In this document: positions 37,593-46,161 of the stretch, piece by piece
Layout of the letters: each line of letters begins with the position of its first letter
How positions within the stretch are numbered: position 1 is the first letter of the stretch
Assembly: GCF_026247885.1 (NCBI RefSeq)
Contig: NZ_CP110921.1
Coordinates: 4,099,501-4,163,500, forward strand
DNA: 64,000 nucleotides
Source of the DNA: Methylococcus mesophilus
Lineage (GTDB): Bacteria; Pseudomonadota; Gammaproteobacteria; Methylococcales; Methylococcaceae
Direction of reading: 5' to 3'
Position numbers and translations under genes: made by a program
Notes under the pieces: model-generated
What the model was told of the DNA's origin: nothing
What the model saw: the letters and a program-made list of their open reading frames with translations, nothing else
The model's database searches: none

Positions 37593-39938
37593 TCAGGGTT
37601 TGGCCGTTTCTATCGTTACCTTGGCGATGTGTCCGGTGAAGCGGTTGTCGTTTTCCTTGTAGTCGTCGGTCACGGGTGTTTCCTCATCCACGCCCACGTT
37701 CGCGGTTTCGTCGGCGGAGAAAAGATTGGGAACCGTCTTTTCGATCCGGCCTTCGCCGACTTTCCGTCCACCGACGTAGAGGGTTCCCAGTCCACCTTTG
37801 CCCCGGCCGCCGCCATCGTAGGCAAATTCGTAGCGCAGCGTGGCTTTTCCTGCCGGCAGTTTCTCCGGGGCGGAGATCGAATAGCGCTCCATGCCCAGCC
37901 AGTTGTAGGTGAAGACGGGGTGGCCGTCCTTGAGATAGAGACTCCAACCGGCGAAGCGCCCGCCCTGGGCCAGAATCACACCGTTGGCGCCGCCTTCGGG
38001 GATGTCCAGGTCGGCGTTGATCGTGTGGGAGCGGTTCTTCACATTGATGAAGACATTCTCCGGCATACCGATGCCGCCGGGGTACACGGTGAGCGAGGTG
38101 CGTCCGGCCATAAGATCCGGGCGTCCGGCCTGGACAGGATCGAGGCGCTCGATGGTCCGGTCGTCGATGGGCAGCACGTTGTACTTCACTGCTTCCTTCA
38201 TGAACAGGGCTTGCAGTTCCTTGAGCTTGGCCGGATTGGCCGAGGCCAGATCCTCCGCCTGGCTGAAATCCTGGGGCAGGTGATAGAGCTCCCAGCGATC
38301 GTTTTCGAGTGTAGTCCGGGGCTTGGGTTCCCAGGGTGCCCTGTGCACCGTGCCCGCGAACCAGCCGTCGTGATAGATGCCGCGGTTGCCGGTGATCTCG
38401 AAATATTGCGTGCGGTGGCGCGACTTCGCTGCGGGATCGGCGAAGGTATAGGCGAGGCTGACGCCCTCCATGGGGCGCTGGGGTGTGCCGTTTACGGCCT
38501 TCGGCTGAGGCAGGCCCGCCACTTCCAGCACCGTCGGTGCGATGTCAATCACATGATGGAACTGGGTGCGGAACTCGCCCTTGGCCTTGATGCCCTTCGG
38601 CCAGTGAATGACCATCGGGTTCTGATTGCCGCCGGATTTCGAAGCGACCTGTTTGCCGTAATTGAAGGGAGTGTTCCCGGCATTGGCCCAACCCACCGCG
38701 TAATGGGGGAATGTGTCCGGACCTCCCCAGTCGTCGAGGTGTTTGAGCCGCTGGTCGAGGGGTTCCGGAACGCCGTTGAATAGCGAGTTCATCTCGTTGA
38801 CGGCCCCGGCCATGCTGCCTTCGGGGCTGGCGCCGTTGTCGCCGACGACGTAGATGAACAAGGTGTTCTCCATGCTGCCCAGTTCCTCGAGCGTCCGCAC
38901 GAACCGCCCGATCTCGCGGTCCGTGTGCTCGCCGAAGCCAGCGTAAACCTCCATTTGCCGTGAGTAGACCTTTTTCTCGTCGGCCGTAAGCGCGTCCCAG
39001 GCCGGGATCGCTTCCGGTTTGGGCGCAAGCAGGGTGGTTTCCGGAACCACACCCAGCCGCTTCTGCCGTGCGAGCGTCTCTTCCTGATAGCGGTCCCAAC
39101 CGCCATCGAAGCGGCCTTTATATTTGTCGGCCCATTCCCTGGGGACATGATGCGGGGCGTGGGTGGCGCCGGGCGCGAAATAGACGAAAAACGGCCGGTC
39201 GGGCGTCAGGCTCTGCTGCTGGCGGACCCAGGCAACGGCCTGGTCGGTCATGTCGGTGGTGAAATGGTAATTGGGATCGCGGGGCGGCTCGATCCGGGTG
39301 ACGCCATCGTAAAGGGTCGGCGCCCACTGGTTGGTCTCGCCACCGAGGAAGCCGTAGAACTTTTCAAAGCCGGAGTAGGTGGGCCAGCGGTCGAAAGGTC
39401 CGGAAACGCTGGTTTCCCACAGAGGCATCAGGTGCCATTTGCCGAAGGCGGCGGTGCTGTAGCCGTTCAGGCGCAGAATCTCCGCCAGGGGGGCGATGGC
39501 GCTCGGTCGTACACCGGTGTTGCCGGGAAAGGCGGTGGCGATGTCCTGCACCGAGCCGGTGTTGTTGCTGTGATGGTTGCGCCCGGTGAGCAGCGCCGCG
39601 CGGGTGGGCGAGCACAATGCCGCGACGTGGAACTGGTTGTAGCGCAGTCCATTCTGGGCCAATCGGTCCAGGGTCGGCATCTCGATGGCGCCGCCGAAAG
39701 GGCTCGCCTGGCCGAAGCCGAAGTCATCCAGCAGGACGATCACCACGTTGGGCGCTCCGGCCGGCGCCTTGGTCTCGAAGCGCGGCGGGGCCTTGGCCCG
39801 GCGGGCGTCGAGTTCCTTGATCGGGGGATGCTTGGGTTCGGCGATCGGCAATGCCGACCGGTCGATCCTTTCCGCCGCGTAGACGGGCAGAGCCATCGAG
39901 CACGACAGGGCCGCCGCCCATAGCTTGAATCGGGTCAT
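37593..39938 (-). CDS. arylsulfatase (sulfatase family, Cys type)
   Basis: A 781-aa periplasmic sulfatase. The ATG at 39938 gives a signal peptide (MTRFKLWAAALSCSMALPVYA). The active-site motif CSPTR is at 109-113 and its Cys must be turned into formylglycine; metal-binding residues are visible in VVIVLLDDFGFG and in VVGDNGASPEG, and HHSNN and HAPHHVP supply His. Length fits the large arylsulfatases (about 780 aa) that carry a C-terminal beta domain. The formylglycine-generating enzyme it needs is not in the window. It sits between an outer-membrane barrel gene and the octaheme cytochrome gene, all on one strand. Confidence 0.93.
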   Translation of the reverse strand: MTRFKLWAAALSCSMALPVYAAERIDRSALPIAEPKHPPIKELDARRAKAPPRFETKAPAGAPNVVIVLLDDFGFGQASPFGGAIEMPTLDRLAQNGLRYNQFHVAALCSPTRAALLTGRNHHSNNTGSVQDIATAFPGNTGVRPSAIAPLAEILRLNGYSTAAFGKWHLMPLWETSVSGPFDRWPTYSGFEKFYGFLGGETNQWAPTLYDGVTRIEPPRDPNYHFTTDMTDQAVAWVRQQQSLTPDRPFFVYFAPGATHAPHHVPREWADKYKGRFDGGWDRYQEETLARQKRLGVVPETTLLAPKPEAIPAWDALTADEKKVYSRQMEVYAGFGEHTDREIGRFVRTLEELGSMENTLFIYVVGDNGASPEGSMAGAVNEMNSLFNGVPEPLDQRLKHLDDWGGPDTFPHYAVGWANAGNTPFNYGKQVASKSGGNQNPMVIHWPKGIKAKGEFRTQFHHVIDIAPTVLEVAGLPQPKAVNGTPQRPMEGVSLAYTFADPAAKSRHRTQYFEITGNRGIYHDGWFAGTVHRAPWEPKPRTTLENDRWELYHLPQDFSQAEDLASANPAKLKELQALFMKEAVKYNVLPIDDRTIERLDPVQAGRPDLMAGRTSLTVYPGGIGMPENVFINVKNRSHTINADLDIPEGGANGVILAQGGRFAGWSLYLKDGHPVFTYNWLGMERYSISAPEKLPAGKATLRYEFAYDGGGRGKGGLGTLYVGGRKVGEGRIEKTVPNLFSADETANVGVDEETPVTDDYKENDNRFTGHIAKVTIETAKP

Positions 39939-40021
39939 GGTTTTTGATTCCTTGAGAGCAGGGTCAGGTTTCCGTCTCACCGCGTAGCGCGGGGGAGGAC
40001 GGCGCATTGCAAAGCGCCTTT

Positions 40022-40855
40022 TCACCAAAAATGGCTCATTCCGAGGAAGGGTCCGCTCATGGTCGCATTGGTTTCAAACCCGGGTTTGCTGACGTCCACC
40101 CGCAGTGCCTTGAATCCGGCTTCGATCGAGGCCGGTTGGTCGAACAGCGTGGTCCGGTAACCGACCAAGCCCATCAGGGCGCCGGTGAAACTCACATCGT
40201 CCGCGCCGAAACCGCCGGCGTTGCCATCCATGAGCACGAACCATTCGGGACTGAGTTCCACGATGATCCTTCCGCCCAGCACCGGTGCGGTCAGGGTCTG
40301 GCTCATCGCGGGGCTGGGCAGACCTCTCAACTGTATTTGGTTGCTCAGCCAGAGGGTGCGCCCTCCCAAATAGACGTCGAGGATGTTGGATTTCGACTTT
40401 TCCGTCCATCGCTGCATGCGTTCGGAACGGGTGGGACCGAACAGGCGGTACATGGCCCCGTAGTCCATGATGCCCAGCTCGGTGGACAGGCCTTTGCTGA
40501 TTCCGCCATCGAAACGCGGCCTGAAGTCCATCTGCATGTAGTTGCCGTCCAGATAGAATCCCAGGCGTTCGTAATTGGCTTCCAGCCGTCCCATGAAGGC
40601 TGCCGGGAAATTGCGCAGTTTCCCCGCGATGTCGAGGAAACTGTAGTCGACGGAGGCGCTGTGCCGGCCGTTGGCGAAGCTGCCGTTCATGCCGGGAAAC
40701 CACATGTAGAGCGACAGGTTGATGGCCCAGGGCTTGGGCGTGTTCTCCGGCTCGCCGGTTGTCTCCTCGAGCTCGGCGCCGAAGGCGGCGGATAGGAACA
40801 TACTCAAAACCCACCCGCAAACGGACCACAAACGGCAGCTTCCCCGTGTATTCAT
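40022..40855 (-). CDS. outer-membrane beta-barrel protein
   Basis: A 277-aa protein with a signal peptide (ending SAAFG-AE) and alternating amphipathic strands (INLSLYMWFPGMNGSFANG, ANYERLGFYLDGNYMQMDF, ILDVYLGGRTLWLSNQIQL). It ends in aromatic HFW, as outer-membrane barrels do. About ten to twelve strands are likely. The family is not named with confidence; a substrate channel is possible. It precedes the arylsulfatase gene by 83 bp and may help sulfate esters enter the periplasm, which is inference from position only. Confidence 0.7.
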   Translation of the reverse strand: MNTRGSCRLWSVCGWVLSMFLSAAFGAELEETTGEPENTPKPWAINLSLYMWFPGMNGSFANGRHSASVDYSFLDIAGKLRNFPAAFMGRLEANYERLGFYLDGNYMQMDFRPRFDGGISKGLSTELGIMDYGAMYRLFGPTRSERMQRWTEKSKSNILDVYLGGRTLWLSNQIQLRGLPSPAMSQTLTAPVLGGRIIVELSPEWFVLMDGNAGGFGADDVSFTGALMGLVGYRTTLFDQPASIEAGFKALRVDVSKPGFETNATMSGPFLGMSHFW

Positions 40856-40907
40856 AACCGTCTCCCCGCGCCGCTGTTTTCCTTCGAGGCCGAAGCTTGC
40901 CGGGAAG

Positions 40908-41618
40908 TCACAACGGCCTCTCCGCGCCGCTGGTCCAAGCGCTCAAGCGTTCCGCCGCATTCTCGGCCCAGTGGTTCATCGCGTTTTGGGCGTCGCCCAG
41001 CGTCCACTGGAAGGCCGTGGTAAAGCTGCCTCCACCCAGGCGCTTGTCCGCCACCGCGGCCAACAATTCACCGGAGGCCGCATCGGTCACCTTGGCTTCG
41101 ACCTGGGCACTCCCGACGAAGGGGAACTTGCCCGTAGCGACGTAGCCGAGATTGCTGAGCATGTGTGCCTGCGGCACCGCCATGGAAATCGTGCGCAAAC
41201 CCGGCGTTGCGGTTTCGGCATGAACGAGCGCCACCTGGAGCTTCATGACGCCGGGTCCCGGTTGCGCGACCACGGTGAATTTCTTGCCCAGTTCCTCATT
41301 CAGTTTCTGGTTGAAATAATCGACCACGGCCTGCTGGTCGCCGGACGAGAGCTCGTCCTTGTCGCCGCCCCAGTAGCTCACGGGCTCGATCATCACTTTG
41401 TTGTACTGAGCCCACTTGGCCGTGGGATTCACATAACGAAACGCCATCTGGTCGTCCGTGCCGGGCTTGAGCAGCCTGCAGGTCCTGCCCAGCATCCCGC
41501 AATTCAGCTCGGAGCGGCTGAGGTCGGCTTTCTGGGTGGTTGTACAGCCCGACAGCAGCAGCAAGCCCAAGCCGGCTGCAGTCCAGCCAGCGATTGTTCC
41601 CGAGAGTGTGGTCTTCAT
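40908..41618 (-). CDS. DUF3313 lipoprotein (first copy)
   Basis: A 236-aa lipoprotein with lipobox LLSG|C (LGLLLLSGCTTTQ). The body matches DUF3313: MIEPVSYWGG, then VDYFNQKLNEELGKKFTVVAQPGPGVMKLQVALVHAE and AQVEAKVTDAASGELLAAVADKR. The start at 41618 is chosen for the lipoprotein signal; longer starts exist at 41651 and 41690. A second DUF3313 gene lies at 44560-45345, and both are preceded by the same palindrome. Function unknown. Confidence 0.85.
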   Translation of the reverse strand: MKTTLSGTIAGWTAAGLGLLLLSGCTTTQKADLSRSELNCGMLGRTCRLLKPGTDDQMAFRYVNPTAKWAQYNKVMIEPVSYWGGDKDELSSGDQQAVVDYFNQKLNEELGKKFTVVAQPGPGVMKLQVALVHAETATPGLRTISMAVPQAHMLSNLGYVATGKFPFVGSAQVEAKVTDAASGELLAAVADKRLGGGSFTTAFQWTLGDAQNAMNHWAENAAERLSAWTSGAERPL

Positions 41619-41806
41619 GTTTCGCACGGAATGTCTCCAAGGTTGTGTCATGAGAGATGACCGGTTTCGTGCCGCCGGTTGCGCAGCCACCGCCTGCGCC
41701 CACGTTGGTGCGGCGCTGGGTCGGAAACCGGAGCCGGGCCAGTTGCGAGGCGTAACGGAACCCCGCCTTCTGAGAGCGAATTTAAACGGTGATGGTGGGC
41801 GGCGAA

Positions 41807-41824
41807 ATTGGACTTTGGTCCAAT
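41807..41824. promoter_or_regulatory. 18-bp palindrome upstream of DUF3313 copy 1 (putative operator)
   Basis: ATTGGACTTTGGTCCAAT is a perfect inverted repeat (7-bp arms, 4-base centre) 189 bp before the DUF3313 start. A near copy occurs at 45783-45800. The size and symmetry suit a LuxR/FixJ-type response regulator, and such a regulator is encoded 40 bp away. Confidence 0.6.
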
Positions 41825-41863
41825 GTGGAGAGGCCCGCGGCGGGGATACGGCGATTGCGCCGC

Positions 41864-42493
41864 TCAGTACTCGGGCGGCGCGGTCAGGCCGGCCTTGTCG
41901 GCCAGCCGAATGAGTTCGGCGAGGGAGCGCACCTGGAGTTTCCGCATGATATGGGCGCGATGAACCTTGACGGTCTTTTCGACTGTACCGAGGTCGGCGG
42001 CGATCTGCTTGTTCAGCCGGCCGGCCACCACATGGCTCAAGACCTCGCGTTCGCGGGGCGTGAGCGTCGCCAGGCGCAGGCGTACCTCCGCCTTGTCGGC
42101 GTCTTGCGCTCGGGCAGCCCGGTCGCGGGCGAGGGCTTGGCGGATCGCGTTCAACAGATCGCCGTCGTTCACCGGTTTGGTGAGAAAATCCACTGCCCCC
42201 TGCTTCATGGCACGGACGCTGGCCGGGATGTCGCCCTGGCCGCTGAGAAAGACCGTAGGGCGCGCCTGTTCCCGTTCGGCCAGGGTGCGCTGCAAATCCA
42301 GGCCGTTCAGTTCCGGCATGGAAAGGTCCAGCACCACGCAGCCGGGAGCATCGGGGTCGTGGTGTTCCAGGAATTCCTGGGGCGAACCGAATGCCGCCAC
42401 GTGCAGTCCTTCGGACCGTAGCAGCCGCTCGATGGCCTTGAGTACGGCCGGATCGTCATCCACCAGGAATACGGTGTCCTCAGGCCGGCACAT
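41864..42493 (-). CDS. FixJ/NarL-type response regulator
   Basis: A 209-aa two-domain regulator. The receiver domain (about 5-120) has the acidic pocket VDDD, phospho-acceptor Asp56 (VVLDLSMPELNG) and conserved Lys in LTKPV. The C-terminal LuxR-type helix-turn-helix is LTPREREVLSHVVAGRLNKQIAADLGTVEKTVKVHRAHIMRKL. Its ATG lies inside the last codons of the kinase gene (14-bp overlap), so the two are translationally coupled and form one pair. It is the best candidate to bind the 18-bp palindromes nearby. Confidence 0.93.
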   Translation of the reverse strand: MCRPEDTVFLVDDDPAVLKAIERLLRSEGLHVAAFGSPQEFLEHHDPDAPGCVVLDLSMPELNGLDLQRTLAEREQARPTVFLSGQGDIPASVRAMKQGAVDFLTKPVNDGDLLNAIRQALARDRAARAQDADKAEVRLRLATLTPREREVLSHVVAGRLNKQIAADLGTVEKTVKVHRAHIMRKLQVRSLAELIRLADKAGLTAPPEY

Positions 42494-44366
42494 CGGCGCG
42501 TTCCGGCAAAGGCGGGAGAATCAGGCTCAAACGGGCGCCGCGTCCGGGGTTGTTGGCGGCGCGGATCGTGCCGCCGTGGGCCGAGACGATCGTGCGGCAT
42601 ACCGAGAGCCCCAAACCCAGCCCTTGGCTTTTGGTCGTGACGAAGGGTTCGAATACCCGCTCCAAATCCTCCGCCGGAATTCCCCGGCCCCGGTCGGCTA
42701 CCGTAAGCCGTATGCCGTTGGCCGCCGCGGTCTCGGTCCCGATCCGGATTTCGCGCTCGGTCCGGTCCAGGCACGCCATGGCGTCGCAGGCATTCACCAC
42801 CAGATTGAGCAGGACTTGCTGCAGTTGGACCCTGTCACCGGAAACCATCGGCAACGCCGGCGCGAGCGTCGTGACGACGGCGATGCCCTGGTTCACCAGG
42901 TCGCTGCGGACCAGCTTCAGCACGTCCTCCACGAGCGCATTGACATTCACAGGGCCGTACTGAAGTTCGCCTTTTCGGAACAGGAGGTGGAGGCGGCGGA
43001 TGACTTCGCCAGCGCGTTTATCTTCTTCCACGATGTCGCCGAGGATCTCTCTGACTTCGCCGATGTCGACGGGCTCATGATCGAGAAAGCGCCGGGCGGC
43101 CTGGGCGTTGGCGAGAATGGCGGTCAAGGGCTGATTCAACTCATGGGCCAGCGAGCCGGACAATTCGCCCAGCATTGTCACGCGGGACAGATGCGCCAGC
43201 TCGTGGCGCTGCTTCTGCACTTCCTGTTCCGCCAGTTTGCGCCGGGTGATGTCGATCGAGACGCCCCGCATCCGGAGCGGTTTGCCGCTGCCGTCGAATT
43301 CCACCCTTCCCCGGGCCGCAAGCCAACGCGTGCCCACACCGGGCAAACAAATACGGTATTCGCCTTCGTAATCGCCGCTGTTTTGCAAGGCTTTGGCAAT
43401 CGATTCGCTGACCGCTTCGCGGTCGTCCGCATGCAGGGTTTTCATGAAACGGGCGAAATCGATCCGTTCGTCCTTCGGTATGCCGTAGAGGGCACGGCCT
43501 TGCTCCATGGTCCATATCTCATCCTTGGCGATGTCCCACAACCATAGGCCGAGGTCGGCGGCGCCGGCCGCCAAGCGCATCCGTTCCTGGCTTTCCCGCA
43601 GTTCGGCTTCGCTGACTTCCAGTTGCCGGGCGAGCCTGGCGGCTTGCAGCACGTCCGAACTCAGCTCGTAACTCATGGCGAGAAGGACGAGCAGGAACGG
43701 CAGGCTGATCAGGTAAGGTATGTGGAGGATGCCGGCGTGAATCAGGATCGCGCTCCCGGCCGCGATCAGGATGAAGCACAGGATGCCGCTGCCCACCAGG
43801 GCGGCGCGGCGCCGGTTGTCATATCCGCCGCGGCGCCAGAGCGAGACCACGGCATCGGCGAGGTAGGCGACCGTCAGCAGCAAGGCCAAATCGTCGATTG
43901 CGACCCAGGGTCCGCGGACGCCCTCCGCCGCGGCGATCGTTTCGCCGCCCGGCAGGACGATGTGCCGCAGCGCGGTGATTTCCGCGTAATTCAGGTTGGG
44001 CGAGGACAGAAAGTTCAGCGCGTCGGCGAGTCCACGCACGCCACAGGCAGCGTAAGCCAGCCAAGCGCGCCCGGTCCGGAAGTGCGCCTGTATGAAGCCG
44101 ATCACCGCCAAGGTTCCGGTGAACACCGGGATATGGATCCAATAGAGCAGTTCCTCGAAGACCCGAGTGGAGTCCGCGCGCATCATGGCGTATTCGAAGC
44201 CGGCGAAGGCCGCCATGGTCAAGGCGAGGAGGGAAAACAAGAAATAAGCCGGGCGCTCCCTTTGCTTGAGTCCGATGATGAAATACACGCCCGCGAGCGT
44301 CAGGCAGGCCGATGCGGTCATGGACCAGATCACGGTGATCCAGCTTATGGGATGCGTATCTGCCAT
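42480..44366 (-). CDS. membrane PAS sensor histidine kinase (FixL-like)
   Basis: A 628-aa sensor. Six or seven hydrophobic segments cover about residues 5-230. A PAS domain follows (about 255-385, MRLAAGAADLGLWLWDI ... RGVSIDITRRK). Then the HisKA helix with His408 (GSLAHELNQPLTAILANAQAARRFL) and the ATPase with N box LLNLVVNACDAM, G1 VADRGRGIP and G2 SQGLGLGLSVCRTI. This is the FixL/TodS subgroup that pairs with FixJ-type regulators. The regulator gene overlaps its 3' end. The signal is unknown; no haem-binding PAS motif is obvious. Confidence 0.93.
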   Translation of the reverse strand: MADTHPISWITVIWSMTASACLTLAGVYFIIGLKQRERPAYFLFSLLALTMAAFAGFEYAMMRADSTRVFEELLYWIHIPVFTGTLAVIGFIQAHFRTGRAWLAYAACGVRGLADALNFLSSPNLNYAEITALRHIVLPGGETIAAAEGVRGPWVAIDDLALLLTVAYLADAVVSLWRRGGYDNRRRAALVGSGILCFILIAAGSAILIHAGILHIPYLISLPFLLVLLAMSYELSSDVLQAARLARQLEVSEAELRESQERMRLAAGAADLGLWLWDIAKDEIWTMEQGRALYGIPKDERIDFARFMKTLHADDREAVSESIAKALQNSGDYEGEYRICLPGVGTRWLAARGRVEFDGSGKPLRMRGVSIDITRRKLAEQEVQKQRHELAHLSRVTMLGELSGSLAHELNQPLTAILANAQAARRFLDHEPVDIGEVREILGDIVEEDKRAGEVIRRLHLLFRKGELQYGPVNVNALVEDVLKLVRSDLVNQGIAVVTTLAPALPMVSGDRVQLQQVLLNLVVNACDAMACLDRTEREIRIGTETAAANGIRLTVADRGRGIPAEDLERVFEPFVTTKSQGLGLGLSVCRTIVSAHGGTIRAANNPGRGARLSLILPPLPERADVPA

Positions 44367-44559
44367 GAGTCAGGAATCGGTCGATCTGTCCGGCGAGGGT
44401 CAGTGGAGGGAGCAGTGAAGTTTATCCAAAAAGGGGTGCCGATGCCGTGTTCGGACAACAGTGAGGCCGTTGCCGCGGTAGATGACGCACCCATCACCTC
44501 CGGCTGCGAAGGCCCCTTGGGCATTCCGCGGGCCGGTGCCCGGCTTCGGGGCGTATCGA

Positions 44560-45345
44560 TCAGAACGGTCTGAGGGTAAACGCCGTGGGATCCGTCACCA
44601 CTTCGCCGGGCTTGCGGTTGGCAATCTGTACGAATTGCTTGGCCCAGCGGTCCATGATGCCCTTGGCGGGGCCATACCAGGTGAGGCGGGTCAGGTCGAG
44701 GGGGCCGACGTCGGCCATGTCGCGGTCGGCGAAAGTCGCCACAATTTCGCCCGTCTGGAGATCGCGTATACGGCCTTCGAATGCGGCGCGGCGCTGATTG
44801 ACGGCACCGACCGCGGAACCCGTGCCCGGCGGGCCGGCCCAGCTCAAGGCATGGAGCACCGGCGTGGATGGGTCGATCTCTATCAGGGCGAGTTCCAGCC
44901 GCAGGGCGTTCTCCTTATGTTGCCCCGCGCTTTCAACGACGCGGAAACGGTGTTTCGGGTCTTCCTTGAAAGCCTTCACCACCTGGTCGTGGAAATAGCC
45001 CGCAAGTTCGGCGATGTCGGACTCGACATCTCTGATCCAGGTGGCGGAGCTCAGGTTATGCAGCCAGTCCATCTCCAGCATGTACTGGGTGTTGACCGGC
45101 GCGACGACGAGCTCCTTGTAAGGCGCCTTGTCGAAACCCGGTTTGATCCAGGCTTTCTGGAACGGCAGGTCGGCACGCCGGGTCTGGCGTTTCGGGTCGG
45201 CGATGAAACCGGTGTCCGGGGCAGGGGCCACCGCGATCGCCTTGGCATCGTTGCTGCCGGATTTCACCGCCGAACAGCCGGAAACCGCCAGGGCCAGCAG
45301 AAGGCAAAGGCCGTCAGGTTTGTTGTGTCGCATCTTGCTGATCAC
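44560..45345 (-). CDS. DUF3313 lipoprotein (second copy)
   Basis: A 261-aa lipoprotein with lipobox AVSG|C (LLALAVSGCSAVK). The body has DUF3313 features: KELVVAPVNTQYML, a central YFHDQVVKAFKEDPKHRFRVVE and AAFEGRIRDLQTGEIVATFADR. It starts with GTG overlapping the stop of the receiver gene (GTGA), so the two are translationally coupled; an ATG at 45333 is an alternative. Sequence identity to the first copy is low. Confidence 0.85.
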   Translation of the reverse strand: MISKMRHNKPDGLCLLLALAVSGCSAVKSGSNDAKAIAVAPAPDTGFIADPKRQTRRADLPFQKAWIKPGFDKAPYKELVVAPVNTQYMLEMDWLHNLSSATWIRDVESDIAELAGYFHDQVVKAFKEDPKHRFRVVESAGQHKENALRLELALIEIDPSTPVLHALSWAGPPGTGSAVGAVNQRRAAFEGRIRDLQTGEIVATFADRDMADVGPLDLTRLTWYGPAKGIMDRWAKQFVQIANRKPGEVVTDPTAFTLRPF

Positions 45346-45746
45346 TCGTTAATGTCAGGGGGTAAAAGGTGCGGACACGATCCTTGCAGCGAGGCTATGG
45401 TGTCCAGCAGAGCCCGATCGTCCACCGGCTTGCGCAAGTAGGCGGCGCCGGTCGCCAAGACCCGGGATTGGGCCTCTTCGGTATCGTGTCCCGTCACGAC
45501 GATCGTCGGAATACGCATGCCCTTGGCCTTCAGCCGATCTAGCACGTCGAAACCGGTGAGGCCCGGCATGTGAAGGTCCAGGATGACGCAGAGCGGTACC
45601 TGTTTCCCCAGCGATTCGAGGAACGCTGCAGCGGAACCAAAGGTTTCCACCGCAAAGCCGGCGGACCGCATCAGTCGCCGCAATGCCTTGCACACGGCCT
45701 CCTCGTCATCGACGATCGCAATGAGGTCAGGGTTGGCTTTCTTCAT
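45342..45746 (-). CDS. stand-alone response-regulator receiver domain
   Basis: A 134-aa CheY-like protein with no output domain: acidic residues VDDEE, phospho-acceptor in VILDLHMPGLTGFD, Thr in VVTGHD and Lys in LRKPVDD. The start could be 45746 (MKKANPDL, chosen) or a GTG at 45773. It is most like FixJ-type receivers, so it may compete with or relay from the kinase at 42480-44366. It is co-translated with the second DUF3313 gene. Confidence 0.9.
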   Translation of the reverse strand: MKKANPDLIAIVDDEEAVCKALRRLMRSAGFAVETFGSAAAFLESLGKQVPLCVILDLHMPGLTGFDVLDRLKAKGMRIPTIVVTGHDTEEAQSRVLATGAAYLRKPVDDRALLDTIASLQGSCPHLLPPDINE

Positions 45747-45782
45747 GGTGTGGAACAGTAGCGAAAACTTCACGGAGGCGAT

Positions 45783-45800
45783 ATTGGACTTTGGTCTAAC
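45783..45800. promoter_or_regulatory. near copy of the 18-bp palindrome before the receiver/DUF3313 operon
   Basis: ATTGGACTTTGGTCTAAC matches the site at 41807-41824 in 16 of 18 positions and lies 37 bp before the receiver gene start at 45746. The left arm and centre are identical; the right arm has two changes. Confidence 0.6.
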
Positions 45801-45880
45801 GCTTCTGCCGCTGGAAGGATTCCTGCTTCTGTGAACCCATGGCCGCGACTGCCGGCTTGCGAACCTGCTCGCATCGGCTC

Positions 45881-45897
45881 TTTATGTCCCCTTTACG
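45881..45897 (+). promoter_or_regulatory. candidate KdpE-binding box
   Basis: TTTATG-N5-TTTACG is very close to the E. coli kdp operator pattern TTTATA-N5-TTTACA and lies about 85 bp before the first small ORF of the kdp operon. KdpE is encoded downstream at 56818. Confidence 0.5.
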
Positions 45898-45982
45898 CTT
45901 CGCCCCACTATCTTTAGGGCATCTTTATCCTGAAATCGCTAGGCTTTCTCGTCTGAAATTCAACGTACAGGGGATCAGGGCT

Positions 45983-46075
45983 ATGGACGTTTTCTATCTC
46001 GCCGTCTTGGCCGGCGTGTTCATTGTGACGACCGGTTTGGTTTATGGCCTGGAAAATCTGAGGGCGAAAGAATGA
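45983..46075 (+). CDS. 30-aa membrane peptide in front of kdpF
   Basis: A very short gene ([20 protein letters not shown], then [10 protein letters not shown]) encoding one membrane helix with a charged tail. A GGGGATCAGGG purine-rich ribosome site precedes the ATG, and its TGA overlaps the kdpF ATG (ATGA). It is not KdpF, which follows. From memory, small single-helix ORFs of this kind precede kdpF in other proteobacteria, but their role is not known to me. Confidence 0.75.
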   Translation: MDVFYLAVLAGVFIVTTGLVYGLENLRAKE

Positions 46076-46161
46076 GCTGGATTCATCTGCTGGGCGCGGC
46101 GCTCGCGCTGGGAATCTTCGTGTATCTCGTGTTCGCCCTCCTTTATCCGGAGAAATTCTGA
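46072..46161 (+). CDS. kdpF: KdpF, small stabilising subunit of the potassium ATPase
   Basis: A 29-aa peptide, the same length as E. coli KdpF, with one helix ([20 protein letters not shown]) and the typical ending YPEKF. It sits in the membrane and stabilises KdpFABC. It overlaps both neighbours: ATGA with the upstream peptide and TGATG with kdpA, so the three are translationally coupled. Confidence 0.93.
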   Translation: MSWIHLLGAALALGIFVYLVFALLYPEKF

